Below, in pieces: positions 1-10,980 of a stretch of DNA of 64,000 nucleotides. This DNA comes from Streptococcus shenyangsis (GTDB lineage: Bacteria > Bacillota > Bacilli > Lactobacillales > Streptococcaceae): assembly GCF_006385785.1 (NCBI RefSeq), contig NZ_VFSH01000002.1, positions 59,393-123,392 on the forward strand, given 5' to 3'. Position 1 is the stretch's first letter; every line of letters starts with the position of its first letter. The position numbers and the translations under genes are program-made. A model generated the notes under the pieces. That model made no database searches and was not told where the DNA came from. It saw only the letters and a program-made list of their open reading frames with translations.

Positions 1-394
1 CTTTAAACTCTTCATATTTTCTGTCATATGCTGCGATACTTTCTGGTGTTTTACCTGTTTCATCAGCTTTCTTCAATGAATCAGAGTCCGTTTGTAATTT
101 TGTTTTTTCTTCAGGAGTTGCTGCTTCTACAAGAAGATTTTTAGCAGTTTCTAATTTCGTTTTCACTGCTTCTACTTTTGCTTGAGCAGCTTGAACTTCC
201 TCTTTTGTTGCATTAGTGCCTTTCGCTAAAGCTTTGGCTGCTTCTGTCTTGGCAGCTTCTAATTCTGCTTTAAACTCTTCATATTTTCTGTCATATGCTG
301 CGATACTTTCTGGTGTTTTACCTGTTTCATCAGCTTTCTTCAATGAATCAGAGTCCGTTTGTAATTTTGTTTTTTCTTCAGGAGTTGCTGCTTC
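1..394 (-). repeat. 89-codon tandem repeat within the adhesin gene
   Basis: Bases 1-127 are identical to 268-394, so the period is 267 bp (89 codons, frame-preserving). The repeat encodes a K/E/A-rich helical unit containing EEKTKLQTDSDSL and TGKTPESIAAYDRKYEEF. The array continues outside the window, so the copy number is unknown. Confidence 0.9.
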
Positions 395-2571
395 AATTAA
401 ACCATCTTTGGCTTGTTGTAAAGCTGTTTTTTTGGCATTTACTGTTGCTAAAGCATCTCTAACCTCTGCTACAGTTGCATTTTCATTATCGATAACTGTT
501 TTTGCTGCTTCAATAGCTTTAATCGCTTCTTGTTTTGCTGCATTATAAGCAGTAGCACTATCTGCTGTTTTTCCAGGTGTTGGATCTGTTGCTGTTACTA
601 AGGTACTTAACGCTTCTTTTGAATTTCTTAACTCTGTTTTATCAACTCTTAATGCCAATTGTTTCGATAAAGTTGACTCTAAAGCTTCTTTATATTCTGC
701 TGTCTTCTTAACATCCGTACTCGTTACAAGTGTCTTAACTTTTTCTAATTCTGCTAAATACGCAGCTTTTGTTTCATTTGTCTTTCCATCTGTATCTGCT
801 GTTTCAGTTGCTTTTAACTTATAGTAAATTCTTTGTAAAAGATTTTTCGCTACATTACTTGTATCTTGAGCAATCGAAAAATCTAATCCCGTAACAGGTA
901 ATGAATATTTTTTATCCCATGCTTGATAACTCATTCCTGTACGATTTTGATCTGCTAAAGAAATTCTAACTTTATAATGATCTGCACCTTTAGGTAATGC
1001 AATAGGCTTACTAGTAAATGTCCCAGCCGCTCCATTTGGTTTATTTCCAGGTTTCGCCATTAACTTTTCTGCTTCAGTTTTTCCAATAAAATCTACGCGT
1101 TGAGTATGATCTACTCCACCATCTATTGTAGTGCTATTTGACGTCTTAGAAATTTTAATTGTTGCGTTATTTGTTCCATCTTTGGCTCTAGTTACAATCT
1201 TCTCACTATCATTTTTTACATCTTTAGAAGGATCAAAAGTTGTTTCATATACTAATTTCTCTTGATTTCCTGTAATACTATAGACTTGAACTTTATAGTT
1301 AGCTTTAAAACCATCACTATCTCCAACATAACCAGGTTTAAACTTAACTACTACATCTGAACCATATAAAGTTGAATAAGCTGTAAATGTTTTTTCAATC
1401 CCGTTATATCCAGCAACATTCTTGGTAACTCCTTTAGATACTCCAGTTGGTCTATATACACTACTATCCCAAGCTGCTTCTTTTTGATTTGCTCTGGTTA
1501 TACTCTTTGAAAGTAGTAAAGTATACTCTGTTCTTCTATCCAATGCTTGTTCTTGCAACCAAACAGTGTCATTTAAAGTTGAATTAATTGTTTCTAAAGG
1601 ATAAACTCCTGCTTCAGTTTTTCTAGCAATGGCAAATTTACCACCATTTACTGCTTTCCAGCCTCCGAACTCAGTAATTTCTTTTACAGCACCTTTTTCT
1701 ACTTCCTTACTATCACCTAAACTATCCATATTTTGTGAAAGTTTTGTGTTATTTTCAACTGTAGAGTCTAACCCTTTTAGTTTCTCCACTAAAGTTCCTA
1801 AATCCGCATTCTCAGCTGGAGATGTATAAATTTGATTCGCAGACGGGTCATCATTTGTAGTAGTTGCATCTGTACGGAATGGGTTATTTGTATTCAACGC
1901 TTTTCCATTACGTTCATCTCTAGAACCTGAGTTTGCGATTGAATTCGTATCTGCTGCTTTCTCAGTATTTGTTGCTTTTTTACCTACAGTTGATTTTCCA
2001 TTTGTAGTATCAACTGCTGTTGCTTCTTTTTTCTCTTCTGGTTTTGTTTGTAATTTTGTTGTTGCTGTAACTAATTTAGCTTGTGCTTGTGATAATTCAG
2101 CTTGTGTTTTTGCATTATTTAAAGCTGTCCTTGCTTCTTCTAAGACAGTTCTAAGATTGTTAACGCTTTCTTCTGTCTTGGTAGCATATGCTCCTTTAGC
2201 AAACTTTCCATCAACTTCTTTGATTAAATCTGTTAATTCTTTCTTATCTAGAGTCTCCACCTTCTGAGGTGCTGATTCTGGAGAAGGACTATTTTCAACT
2301 GTTGAAGGTTGAGTATTTGACTCTACTGTTGCAGCAGGACTATTAGCTACTGTATTCCCTTCGTAGGTTCCATTCTGGATATTCTGATCTTTAGGTTGCG
2401 GTGCTAGAGTCTCCCCATTAGTTGAAGGCACTCCTTGCTCTGTAGCAGATACTGCTCCATTTCCTAAAAACATGAACAATGCAGCTACTGCGACACTAGC
2501 TGCACCAAAGCTGACCTTACGAATAGAAAAACGTAATTGCTTTTCACGATTGTGTTTACCTTTATGAAACA
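1..2571 (-). CDS. YSIRK-type surface adhesin with tandem repeats (3' end beyond window)
   Basis: 857 codons are visible and there is no stop before the window edge. Residues 1-43 form a long signal peptide with a FSIRKVSFGAAS motif (YSIRK/GxxS class, which directs secretion at the septum), with likely cleavage after VSA. Residues about 88-150 are helical and FIVAR-like. A beta-rich region follows (about 200-560), then helical FIVAR-like segments and 89-residue repeats rich in K/E/A that continue off the left edge. An LPXTG sorting signal is expected beyond the edge but is not seen. The start ATG follows GGAGG. Role: probably a cell-wall anchored adhesin; the ligand cannot be told from sequence. 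It may resemble SasC/FmtB/Mrp-type proteins, which I could not verify. It lies apart from the housekeeping genes next to it and looks accessory. Confidence 0.85.
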
Positions 2572-2662
2572 TTTAATTTCCTCCAAAAAAATATTTTATC
2601 ATATTATATGATACTCTTTTACTATAAAAATTCAATAGAACATTTTCCATATTTTTTAATCT

Positions 2663-2680
2663 ATTATAATTTTATTCGTA
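2663..2680 (-). promoter_or_regulatory. putative adhesin promoter with cin-box-like octamer
   Basis: On the minus strand TACGAATA (2680-2673) is followed 4 nt later by TATAAT (2668-2663), about 92 nt before the adhesin start. TACGAATA is the pneumococcal ComX (late competence) box. The region upstream is an alternating TA tract (about 2679-2695). TATAAT could equally be an ordinary -10, although no good -35 is visible. The rest of 2572-2784 is AT-rich and shows no gene. Confidence 0.4.
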
Positions 2681-2784
2681 TATATATATATATATTAAGG
2701 AGCTTTTTTAATATAATTATATATTTTTTTGAAATAAAAATCATATAGTCAGAAATATTACATTTTTATAACATTTAGCATTTT

Positions 2785-2810
2785 AAAAAAGATCAGGAAA
2801 TTTCCTAATC
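2785..2810 (-). terminator. Rho-independent terminator of tehB
   Basis: GATTAGGAAA/TTTCCTGATC inverted repeat (2791-2810) followed on the minus strand by six T (2790-2785), just after the tehB stop. Confidence 0.75.
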
Positions 2811-2821
2811 TTCATGTGTGT

Positions 2822-3682
2822 TTACTTGATTTTTTTAGCTAGCATGGTCGCAAAGCGTAGTTGAATGCGATTGCCATTCTCATCGCGACGGTGCAGATGA
2901 CCAGGATTTTCATTGTACTTGACCAAGTCCCAATCCTTGTAATAGTCTGCCAATTCTCCCTTTTTAAATGTGAATGGGAAGTTCACTGAGCAAGGATAAT
3001 CTTCCGTGTCCATGGCACAGACGATAAGATTATAGCCACCAACAGTGGTATGCTCCTGCATATTTTTGATAATTGCAGGAATGCAGTCTGCTTGCAAAAA
3101 CATCAAAACAACTGTCGAAACGATGAAATCATAGGCTTGGCTAATACTAGCTGAATTGATATCGTAAAGACCGACTGGCATGTCCAGGTCTTCTTGCTCC
3201 ACAATGCTTTGCAAAATTTCAAGGGCCAGTTCATTTTGATCCACAGCTGTCACATCAAAACCCTGCTGGGCTAGAAAGAGTGCATTACGACCCTGACCAC
3301 AGCCCAAATCCAAGGCTTTCCCTGGTTTTACTGTCTGCATAGCCTCTAAGACCTCTGAATGAACAGGATTGGTATTGTATTTCTTAGGGAAATAATCCTC
3401 AGGTTTACAATAAAACTCCAAGTACCATTCCACATCGTCTGTTACAGCCTCCACTCGGTGCCAGGCTTGTGGTTGTGCCATGGGATTGTCAGCTCCTGCT
3501 TCAAAGAGGTGTTCAGCTAGAACTTGACCTTCTTCCGTCAATTCAATAAACTTGAGGGCTCCTTTTACAACTGTAATCTTACCCCAAGTTCCGACCTTGG
3601 TATTGTGTTTCTGCTGAACCGCCTCTGGCATGGTTTCTTTAGTCCACAAGGGCATACGTTTATAGGCAATTAGTTTTTCCAT
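2822..3682 (-). CDS. tehB: TehB-family SAM-dependent methyltransferase
   Basis: 286-residue two-part protein. An N-terminal DUF1971-type cupin-like domain (roughly 1-95) precedes a class I methyltransferase with motif I LDLGCGQGR (about residues 125-133) and an acidic post-I residue (VTAVD). TehB proteins methylate tellurite and other chalcogen oxyanions in the cytoplasm. The first in-frame ATG (3688) has its AGAGG only 2 nt away, whereas the ATG at 3682 has 7 nt, so I prefer 3682. It lies 9-15 nt downstream of smpB and is probably cotranscribed with secG-rnr-smpB; a terminator follows. Confidence 0.85.
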   Translation of the reverse strand: MEKLIAYKRMPLWTKETMPEAVQQKHNTKVGTWGKITVVKGALKFIELTEEGQVLAEHLFEAGADNPMAQPQAWHRVEAVTDDVEWYLEFYCKPEDYFPKKYNTNPVHSEVLEAMQTVKPGKALDLGCGQGRNALFLAQQGFDVTAVDQNELALEILQSIVEQEDLDMPVGLYDINSASISQAYDFIVSTVVLMFLQADCIPAIIKNMQEHTTVGGYNLIVCAMDTEDYPCSVNFPFTFKKGELADYYKDWDLVKYNENPGHLHRRDENGNRIQLRFATMLAKKIK

Positions 3683-3697
3683 TTTCATTTCCTCTTT

Positions 3698-4165
3698 TTA
3701 TCGCTGGTTGACTGCTTTCATCACGCGCGCAATATCGCGATTCTGCTCACGACGTTTGATTGACTCCCGTTTATCATAGTCATGTTTCCCTTTAGCTAAA
3801 CCTAAAAGAAGCTTGGCATAACCATCTTTGATATAGACTTTAAGAGGAACCAGGGTCATTCCTGTCCCTTTAGTCTCTTGTTCTAATTTTTGGATTTGTT
3901 TCTTATGGAGCAGGAGTTTGCGACGACGTTCTGGTTCTTGGTTCCAGATATTGCCCTCTTCGTAAGGAGCGATATGAACATTGCTCAGCCAGACCTCCCC
4001 ATTTTTTACTTGGGCAAAGCCATCCTTGAGGTTGATTCGAGCAGCTCGCACACTCTTGATTTCAGTTCCAGTCAGGACCATCCCTGCCTCTAGCGTATCT
4101 ACGATTGTATAGTCGTGGCGCGCCTTTTTATTTTGCGCGACGACCTTTCCCTCGCCCTTTGCCAT
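3698..4165 (-). CDS. smpB: SsrA-binding protein SmpB
   Basis: 155 residues, the normal SmpB length. It has the conserved core [10 protein letters not shown] near the start, [19 protein letters not shown], and a basic C-terminal tail ([20 protein letters not shown]). SmpB binds tmRNA and brings it to stalled ribosomes for trans-translation; the tail enters the empty mRNA channel. Its first 38 bp overlap the end of rnr in another frame, which links two factors of the same quality-control pathway, since RNase R degrades the released nonstop mRNA. Confidence 0.97.
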
Positions 4166-6482
4166 GCTTGACTCCTTTCTTAGCTACTTCCTTATAAAAA
4201 GGTTTCTTTTCTTTTTTCTTCTTGTCTTTTTGTGCATACTTACGCTTATCATTTGAGCGTCCTGATTTTCTCTTGTCTTCCTTCTTATCTGAACGACGAC
4301 TGGAACCACGTCCTCTGTCACTGCGACTAGACTGTTTCAGTCCCTTCTCAATCACATCAAACTCACTTGGTACAAATGAAAAATCAATCTCTCCAGTCAT
4401 CTTGTCCGCTCTTTCAACTCGAATACGGATTTGCTGACCTACACGGAAGGTTGTTCCTGATTTTTCTCCACGAAGAGTCAAATCACGCTCATTGAAATGA
4501 TAAAATTCAGGTAGATTAGTGATGTGAATCAAGCCTTCAACTGTGTTTGGCAATTCGACAAAGAGACCAAATTTGACAATACTTGATACAACTGCATCAC
4601 ACTCTTCACCCACGTATTCTTCCATATACTCAGCCTTTTTCATAGCTTCTACTTCACGCTCAGCCTCAATAGCACGACGTTCACGGTTTGAGGACTGGGT
4701 CGCAATCTCTGGGATCACTTGCTCAAAATGCTCTGCTATTTCCGTAGAACAGCCGTAATCCCGAATCATACGGTGAACAAGAAGGTCTGGATAACGACGA
4801 ATCGGACTGGTAAAGTGAGTGTAATAGTCAGCTGCTAATCCATAGTGGCCGTGATTGTGCTCCGAATAGCGGGCCTGTTGCATGGAGCGAAGAAGCATCA
4901 TAGACAATACATCCGCATAAGGTTCTCCCTCAACAGTACGCATGATGTCTTGGAGAGCCTCCTGGCTAATCTCACTGGCAGTCCCATAAATGCGCAAGCC
5001 AAAACTCGAAGCATAATCAATAAACTTCTGAACTTTTTCAGCCTTAGGCTCCTCATGGATACGATAAATGAAAGGTAGATCCAGCTTGCTAAAATGCTCG
5101 GCAACTGTTTCATTGGCCATCAACATGAAGGACTCAATCATACGCTCGGCAATGCCACGCTGACGAAGAACGATATCAACAGGCTTACCCTGTTTATCCA
5201 CTAAAATCTTCGCTTCATTGGTATCGAAATTGAGGGCTCCACGTTTCACACGCATGTTTTCTAAAGTTTCATGGAGCTTAGCCATAAGTTCGATACTTGG
5301 AACAATTTTCTTATATTCTTGTCTCTTCTCCTCGTCGCCAGCTAGGATATCATTGACATCACTATAGGTCATACGGAAGCTTGTCTTGATAACCGTTTGT
5401 GTAATAGTGTAATTAACCACACGACCATGTTTATCAATCTCCATGATGGCTGACTGAGTTAGACGGTCAACTTGAGGATTGAGGGAGCAGATGCCATTTG
5501 ACAAACGCTCTGGAAGCATTGGCACCACGCGGTCTGTCACGTAAACAGAAGTCGCACGGTTAAGGGCTTCCTTGTCAAGGGCAGAACCCTCGGTCACATA
5601 ATAGGAAACATCTGCGATGTGAACCCCAAGCTCCAGATTGCCATTTTTCAGAGCCTTGATATGCACTGCATCGTCCAAGTCCTTGGCATCCGCACCGTCA
5701 ATGGTAAAGGTAATCTCATCTCTCAAGTCCAGACGGCCTTCCATATCCTTTTGAGACAGAGCATCAGGCACACTTTCCGCTTCCTTAAGAACAGCCTCTG
5801 GAAACTCGGATACAATGTCCATAGACTCCAAAACCTCAAGGACATCAATCCCAACATCCGTTGAATGCCCCACCACATCGAGGACGCTAGCAACAAAGAA
5901 ATCATGTTTCTTACTTGGGTATTTATCGATAAATACCTTGAGAACTTCTGTTCCCTCCAGTTTAAGAGCTGGTTTCTTCACATAAATCGGTTGGCTGATT
6001 TTCTGATTTTTCGAACGGATGTAGCCAGCATACTTAGGCTTTTCCTGATCTAGAACGATTTGGCCGACAACAGTTGTCAGGCTGTGTTCTAAGATATCAA
6101 TGATTTTTGCTTCTGCTGCTGTTCCCTTATTGCGGTCAGCGACTTTCTTGATGACGACCTCAACGGTATCACCATCAATAGCATAGTTGACATCGTTTTT
6201 CCCTACAAAAAGGTCATCCTCCTCGCCTTCCAGGCTGACAAAGCCAAAGCCATTTTTATGGGCATGAAAAATCCCCTTGAGAGTAATCTCATGTTTTTTC
6301 TTGACTTCCAAGGTCAGACTTCCATCTTCTTCAAAGCGAATCTGGTGTTTTCTTTCCATTAGGGACAAGGTTTTTATCAGCTCACGAAAATCCTTGGAAC
6401 CGTCTTTTCCCAAATCCTGAGCCAAGTCATTGACAGTCACCTTTCCCTTATCTTGCAAATATTCTTTTATTCTATCTTTCAT
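4128..6482 (-). CDS. rnr: Ribonuclease R
   Basis: 784-residue 3'-5' exoribonuclease of the RNB family. Visible in order: N-terminal winged-helix/cold-shock region (1-200), RNB catalytic domain with the metal-binding aspartates in [25 protein letters not shown], an S1 domain ([21 protein letters not shown]), and a very basic tail (about 720-784) rich in K/R. It degrades structured RNA, including mRNA on stalled ribosomes. The 3' end overlaps smpB by 38 bp. It lies downstream of secG and a weak terminator. Confidence 0.97.
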
Positions 6483-6540
6483 AATTTCTTTCTAGATTTT
6501 TTATTTTCTTTTACTGTAAAACCTTCTCAAATATCATTTA

Positions 6541-6574
6541 AAAATAAAAAGAGGCAAAGACCTAGTCCTGCCCA
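6541..6574 (-). terminator. terminator/attenuator between secG and rnr
   Basis: GGCA-GAC ... GTC-TGCC imperfect hairpin (6554-6573) followed on the minus strand by TCTTTTTATTTTT. It lies 9 nt after the secG stop, so it may let only part of transcription reach rnr-smpB-tehB. Confidence 0.6.
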
Positions 6575-6582
6575 TTATTTTC

Positions 6583-6816
6583 TTATCTACTTGATAATAC
6601 CGTCAATGCTAAGGCAATGGCTAGCCAGAAAAAGACTAAAATCCCTGTCAAACGCTGCATTACAGCTTCAAAACCGCGTGCTTTACTGCGTTCAAACAAA
6701 TCACCTGAGCTGGCATCAAATACATTGCTGGATTGGTTTTTGGTTGGTTGCATGAAAATCGCAATCACAATCACAACAGATAATACTAATAAAATGGTTA
6801 ATAATAGGTTATACAT
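6583..6816 (-). CDS. secG: Preprotein translocase subunit SecG
   Basis: 77 residues with two membrane helices (about 3-22 and 53-74) separated by a short polar loop, QPTKNQSSN...DLFERSKARGFE, typical of Gram-positive SecG. It is the accessory subunit of the SecYEG channel in the cytoplasmic membrane. AAGGAG precedes the ATG at 7 nt. The position between rpmG and rnr matches the pneumococcal order as I recall it. Confidence 0.95.
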   Translation of the reverse strand: MYNLLLTILLVLSVVIVIAIFMQPTKNQSSNVFDASSGDLFERSKARGFEAVMQRLTGILVFFWLAIALALTVLSSR

Positions 6817-6855
6817 ATCAAACTCCTTAAAATCCCTATTATTTTACCATAAAAT

Positions 6856-7005
6856 CTACTTAGATTCAAGATGTAGGGTTACTTTTCTTTCCTTGGGACA
6901 ATACTTTAAAACCTCAATCTTGTCTGGATGAGTTTTTGAATTTTTACTGGTTAGGTAATTGATACTGCCACAAGAGGAGCATTTGAGATTAATTTTTACT
7001 CGCAC
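6856..7005 (-). CDS. rpmG: 50S ribosomal protein L33
   Basis: 49 residues starting at GTG ([17 protein letters not shown]...[16 protein letters not shown]). The stop TAG of pmrA overlaps the GTG start by one base (TAGTG), implying translational coupling. It has the first Cys pair (CSSC) but only one Cys in the second position (YCPKE), so zinc binding is doubtful. L33 sits near the ribosomal E site; streptococci usually carry several paralogues. Too short for many ORF callers. Confidence 0.93.
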
Positions 7006-8204
7006 TAGATTTCCTTTACTTTTAATAATGTTCGAAATTGAAGCAGATTAAAGAGACAACTAAAGGCAACACAAAGGCTTGTCGCATAGAAGACAGCATG
7101 GTAGCCAAATTGACCTGCTACTGCAGAACCTGCCATGGGCCCAACGACACCTCCCAGATAAAAGAATACCTGATTGAAGGCAAAGACCCTCGAAATACCA
7201 GCTTTGGGTGTCATCTTACTGAGAAGGGCATTAACTCCGGGAATCAAGGCACCGGTTCCCAATCCAAAGAGGAAACGATAAAGTCCTAGTTGAAGAGGGC
7301 TAGAGGCATTGGCACAGAGGAGATAGATGATAACTGAATAAAACTGGGCTACAACCAAGAGGCGATGGTTGCCCACCTTGTCACCTAGCTTTCCCATGAC
7401 TCCTGCACTCATCATACTGGAAAAGCCCATACTGGATACAATCAAACCAGATACAAAAAGAAGATTCTCTGTCTGGCCTAAGTCGCGTACATACAGAGCT
7501 AAGATAGGGCCAATCGATTGGGCTGAAAATTGGATGACAAAACTGGTCAGAAAGAGGTTGACTAAGAGATAGGGATATTTAACTGATGTAAATAATTCCT
7601 TTGTTGTGATGGCCTTTTCCTTGGCTACTGGTTGAAAATCTTCCTTAATAAAGCAAATAGTCAAAACAGCAGCTAAGAATAGAAAACTACCAACCAGTAA
7701 AAAGACAGTACGAATGCCAAATAATTCTGCAAAAAAGCCACCAATAAAGGGACCAGTTAGAGTACCTGCAACTACGCCTGTAGACAAAGTACCTAAGGCA
7801 GAGCCTGATTTCTCCTTGGGAACCTGACTGGCTATCAAGGCTGTTGCATTGGGAACAAAACCCGCAAATACACCATTCAGTAAACGAAGAAAGATTAACC
7901 AATAAATATTTGGGACAAAGGCCAAGCCTCCCATAGTAATAGTCATGGCCATACCAGCACGAATCATCATGGGTTTTCGGCCGTATTTATCAGCAAGAAT
8001 GCCCCAGATAGGAGAGAAAAGTGCTGCAGAAATGGCAGAGACAGAAATAGCTAAACCTGCATAAAAAGCGACTTGCTCACTCCCTACACCTAGATTTTCC
8101 ACAAAGATGGGCATAAAAGGCACAACCAAAGAAATACTGGCTCCAGTCAGAAAATTACCAAACCAGGCAATGCGCAGATTATCCTTCCAGTTAATCTCTT
8201 TCAT
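7005..8204 (-). CDS. pmrA: MFS multidrug efflux transporter PmrA
   Basis: 399-residue 12-helix major facilitator with the MFS signature between helices 2 and 3 ([13 protein letters not shown]) and a motif-C-like [14 protein letters not shown] in helix 5. The pneumococcal homologue PmrA exports fluoroquinolones and dyes by proton antiport. I chose [10 protein letters not shown] as the start because GGAGG lies 8 nt upstream; an upstream in-frame ATG (8264) would add 20 unrelated residues inside coaE. The 5' end overlaps coaE by 14 bp and the stop overlaps rpmG by one base. Confidence 0.93.
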
Positions 8205-8796
8205 CTTGCCTACCTCCCTCAAGCAGGGAGAACACCTGAGTAAGAAGCTGGTCCTGATTTCCATTGTTGTTTAAAACATGGCTGGCCAAATCTTTCTTTT
8301 TCTCTAAAGGCCACTGGGCTGCCAGACGAGACTCAGCTTCATCTTTGGACAAGTGGTCTCTTTTCATTAGACGTTCTACTTGGACATCTCTATCCACATA
8401 GACCAACCAAGTCTCATCAAACCAAGCGCTGTAGGCCTGCTCAAAAAGTAGGGGAATATCCATGAAGAAAATCTCTTCTGTCTGAGCCAACTGGTCTCTC
8501 AACGTAGCTAGCTCCTCACGAATAATCTCCCCTTGAGTTATCCTAGACCATTCCCGTTCTTCAGGATTTGAAAAGATAAGACTAGCTAGGATAGGGCGAT
8601 TAAGTTCTCCGTTTTCAAGGATGATTTCTTGCCCAAAGTGCTTGACTAGAGCCTCAAACAGACGACCACCAGGTTTCTGTAGTTGGTGGACGACTGCGTC
8701 GGCATCCACTACTTGAAAACCTTGCTTTCTTAGAAAATTTGTCACAGTTGACTTACCAGAGGCAATTCCCCCAGTGATTCCAATGATTTTTCCCAT
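8191..8796 (-). CDS. coaE: Dephospho-CoA kinase
   Basis: 201 residues. P-loop GITGGIASGKST near the N-terminus, DADAVVHQL substrate region and MDIPLLFE lid motif. It phosphorylates dephospho-CoA at the 3' hydroxyl, the last step of CoA synthesis. The start [10 protein letters not shown] overlaps the mutM stop (TGATG) and has AGGAGG upstream; an ATG nine codons earlier lies inside mutM and is rejected. It is followed by pmrA with a 14-bp overlap. Confidence 0.96.
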   Translation of the reverse strand: MGKIIGITGGIASGKSTVTNFLRKQGFQVVDADAVVHQLQKPGGRLFEALVKHFGQEIILENGELNRPILASLIFSNPEEREWSRITQGEIIREELATLRDQLAQTEEIFFMDIPLLFEQAYSAWFDETWLVYVDRDVQVERLMKRDHLSKDEAESRLAAQWPLEKKKDLASHVLNNNGNQDQLLTQVFSLLEGGRQDERD

Positions 8797-9620
8797 CAGC
8801 CCCTCCTTTGACAGTTTGGACAAAAGTGAGTTCCTCGTCCACCTAGTTGGATTTTCTCAATGATGGTGCCACAACGTGAACATTCTTGACCAGCCTTGTC
8901 ATAGACTTGATGAAAATCCTGCATGGTTCCATCTTCCCCAAAGGCATTGGTATAGGTCCGAATGGTGGAACCACCTTTTTCAACAGCCTGGCCCAAAACA
9001 GCAATGATCTGGTCATGAATGGCTGACGCTTCTGCTGCAGTCAAAGTCTGGGAAGGTCTAGCTGGATGAACCTGAGCTCGCCATAGAACCTCATCCACAT
9101 AGATATTGCCAAGGCCAGCTACCAAGGTCTGGTCTAGGAGGTGGGATTTGATAGGCTTTTTGGACTTAGCTAGGGCAGCTTGAAAGACCTGCATATCAAA
9201 GTCTTGTTCGCTTGGTTCAGGACCTAATTTTTTAGAAATAAAGTAGGCGTCCAAAAGGTCAGGAGACAAGAGTTCCATAGTACCAAACTTGCGTACATCC
9301 TCATAAACAAGCGTGCCACCATCCTCAAATTGGAAGAAAACATGGGCATGCTTGCGTTCAGGTGCTTGGTCTGGATAGTAAAAATACTTGCCCTCCATTC
9401 GCAGATGAGAAATCAAGACCTTGTCTGTAAGATAGAAAAGCAAATATTTTCCACGACGTCCCATTGACTCAACAATCTGACCAGGCACTTCCTTTTGAAA
9501 CTCGTCCAAATCTGTCTTAATCATCTTGGGATAGCGAATTTCTACACTCGAAATCTTCTTTCCCAAAATCAATTTTTCTAAGCCACGACGAACGGTTTCA
9601 ACCTCAGGTAATTCAGGCAT
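8796..9620 (-). CDS. mutM: Formamidopyrimidine-DNA glycosylase
   Basis: 274 residues. MPELPEVE N-terminus with the catalytic Pro2 and Glu3 that form the Schiff base with DNA, a helix-two-turn-helix region ([13 protein letters not shown]), and a C-terminal zinc finger C-x2-C...C-x2-C ([14 protein letters not shown]). It excises 8-oxoguanine and formamidopyrimidines. The 14 extra codons upstream in the open frame would bury Pro2, so the start is at 9620 behind GGAGG. Gene order era-mutM-coaE. Confidence 0.97.
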   Translation of the reverse strand: MPELPEVETVRRGLEKLILGKKISSVEIRYPKMIKTDLDEFQKEVPGQIVESMGRRGKYLLFYLTDKVLISHLRMEGKYFYYPDQAPERKHAHVFFQFEDGGTLVYEDVRKFGTMELLSPDLLDAYFISKKLGPEPSEQDFDMQVFQAALAKSKKPIKSHLLDQTLVAGLGNIYVDEVLWRAQVHPARPSQTLTAAEASAIHDQIIAVLGQAVEKGGSTIRTYTNAFGEDGTMQDFHQVYDKAGQECSRCGTIIEKIQLGGRGTHFCPNCQRRG

Positions 9621-9668
9621 AAATCCTCCTTCTGTAAAAACAAGAAGCAGGCATGAGCCCACCTCTAC

Positions 9669-10568
9669 TTAGTATTCTTTTTCATTATAGCCAAAGTCAG
9701 CCAAATCTAGCTTTTTATCACGCCAGTTTTTCTTAACCTTGACCCAGGTTTCTAGGAAGACCTTGTCTCCTAGCATGAGTTCAATATCACGACGGGCCAT
9801 GCTACCAATTTTCTTAAGCATAGCACCACCTTTACCGATGATAATCCCTTTCTGACTATCGCGCTCGACCATGATGGTTGCACGGATGTGGACCTTGTCT
9901 GTCTCTTCATCTCGTTTCATAGAATCAACCACTACAGCAACTGAGTGAGGAATCTCTTCACGAGTTAGGTGCAAGACTTTCTCGCGAACCATTTCTGAAA
10001 CCAAGAAACGTTCTGGATGGTCTGTGATTTGATCAGACGGGAAATATTGGAAACCTTCGTCCAGATTTTCACTCAAAATATCAACTAGACGAGACACGTT
10101 ATTGCCCTGAAGGGCTGAGATAGGAACAATTTCCTTGAAGTCCATTTGATTACGGAAATCATCAATCTGAGACAAAAGCTGGTCTGGGTGAACCTTATCA
10201 ATCTTGTTCACCACTAGAATAACAGGAACCTTGGCTGCCTTGAGACGCTCGATAATCATGTCGTCTCCCTTACCACGTGCTTCATCAGCGGGCACCATAA
10301 AAAGAACAGTATCCACTTCACGAAGGGTACTATAGGCAGATTCGACCATGAAATCTCCTAGAGCTGTTTTAGGCTTGTGAATCCCTGGCGTGTCGATAAA
10401 GACGATTTGCTCCTTATCGGTCGTGTAAATTCCCATGATTTTGTTGCGCGTTGTCTGCGCCTTGTCACTCATAATTGCAATCTTTTGCCCCATAACGTGA
10501 TTTAAAAAGGTTGACTTCCCAACATTGGGACGTCCTAAAATGGCTACAAAGCCTGATTTAAAAGTCAT
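9669..10568 (-). CDS. era: GTPase Era
   Basis: 299 residues. G1 GRPNVGKS (12-19), G3 DTPG (59-62), G4 NKID (121-124), and a C-terminal KH domain containing [15 protein letters not shown]. Era binds the 3' end of 16S rRNA and supports 30S maturation near the membrane. It follows dgkA by 16 nt, in the ybeY-dgkA-era order that is widespread in Firmicutes and joins two 16S processing factors. Confidence 0.98.
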   Translation of the reverse strand: MTFKSGFVAILGRPNVGKSTFLNHVMGQKIAIMSDKAQTTRNKIMGIYTTDKEQIVFIDTPGIHKPKTALGDFMVESAYSTLREVDTVLFMVPADEARGKGDDMIIERLKAAKVPVILVVNKIDKVHPDQLLSQIDDFRNQMDFKEIVPISALQGNNVSRLVDILSENLDEGFQYFPSDQITDHPERFLVSEMVREKVLHLTREEIPHSVAVVVDSMKRDEETDKVHIRATIMVERDSQKGIIIGKGGAMLKKIGSMARRDIELMLGDKVFLETWVKVKKNWRDKKLDLADFGYNEKEY

Positions 10569-10584
10569 AATTTCCTCTTACTGT

Positions 10585-10980
10585 TTAAAATAATAAATCC
10601 CAGATTCGTGGGAGAAAAATCAATGCGCCTGTTAAGGCTGCGAAAAGAGAGACCACTAATACCGCGCCAGCCGCCATATCCTTGGCATTTTTAGCCAGCA
10701 TGGAAAAGTGATAGTGACTGGCTAAATCCACCACATTTTCGATAGCAGAATTGATAATTTCAAAGGCTACTACCAAGAAAATACTCAATAGGAGAAAGAG
10801 CCATTCGATTCGTGACACCTGAAAAACAAAACCTGCGAAGATGACCACTAGAGCCGTCACTGCATGTTTTCGCATATTACGTTCTTCCTTGATAGCAGTA
10901 AATATCCCTGTGAGAGCAAATTCTAAACTGGATATCAGGTCACGATTTTTCCATTTTCGTTTATTGTCTTGTGAGTCCAT
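10585..10980 (-). CDS. dgkA: Diacylglycerol/undecaprenol kinase family protein
   Basis: 131 residues with three membrane helices and the family signature [13 protein letters not shown], whose Glu and Asn residues bind metal and substrate. Streptococcal and Bacillus members (DgkA/UdpK) phosphorylate undecaprenol rather than diacylglycerol, feeding the lipid carrier used for wall polymers; this is known for the family, not shown here. The start overlaps the ybeY end by 20 bp. Confidence 0.92.
   Translation of the reverse strand: MDSQDNKRKWKNRDLISSLEFALTGIFTAIKEERNMRKHAVTALVVIFAGFVFQVSRIEWLFLLLSIFLVVAFEIINSAIENVVDLASHYHFSMLAKNAKDMAAGAVLVVSLFAALTGALIFLPRIWDLLF

Noticed and set aside
1..394. Possible CRISPR or other array
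   Set aside because: The repeats are 267 bp, in frame and coding for helical protein units.
2679..2696. TA-repeat tract as origin or promoter element
   Set aside because: A simple AT tract next to an AT-rich intergenic region; no DnaA boxes or other signals seen.
8205..8264. Longer pmrA start
   Set aside because: Adds 20 residues within coaE that do not fit an MFS N-terminus; the ATG at 8204 has a good GGAGG.
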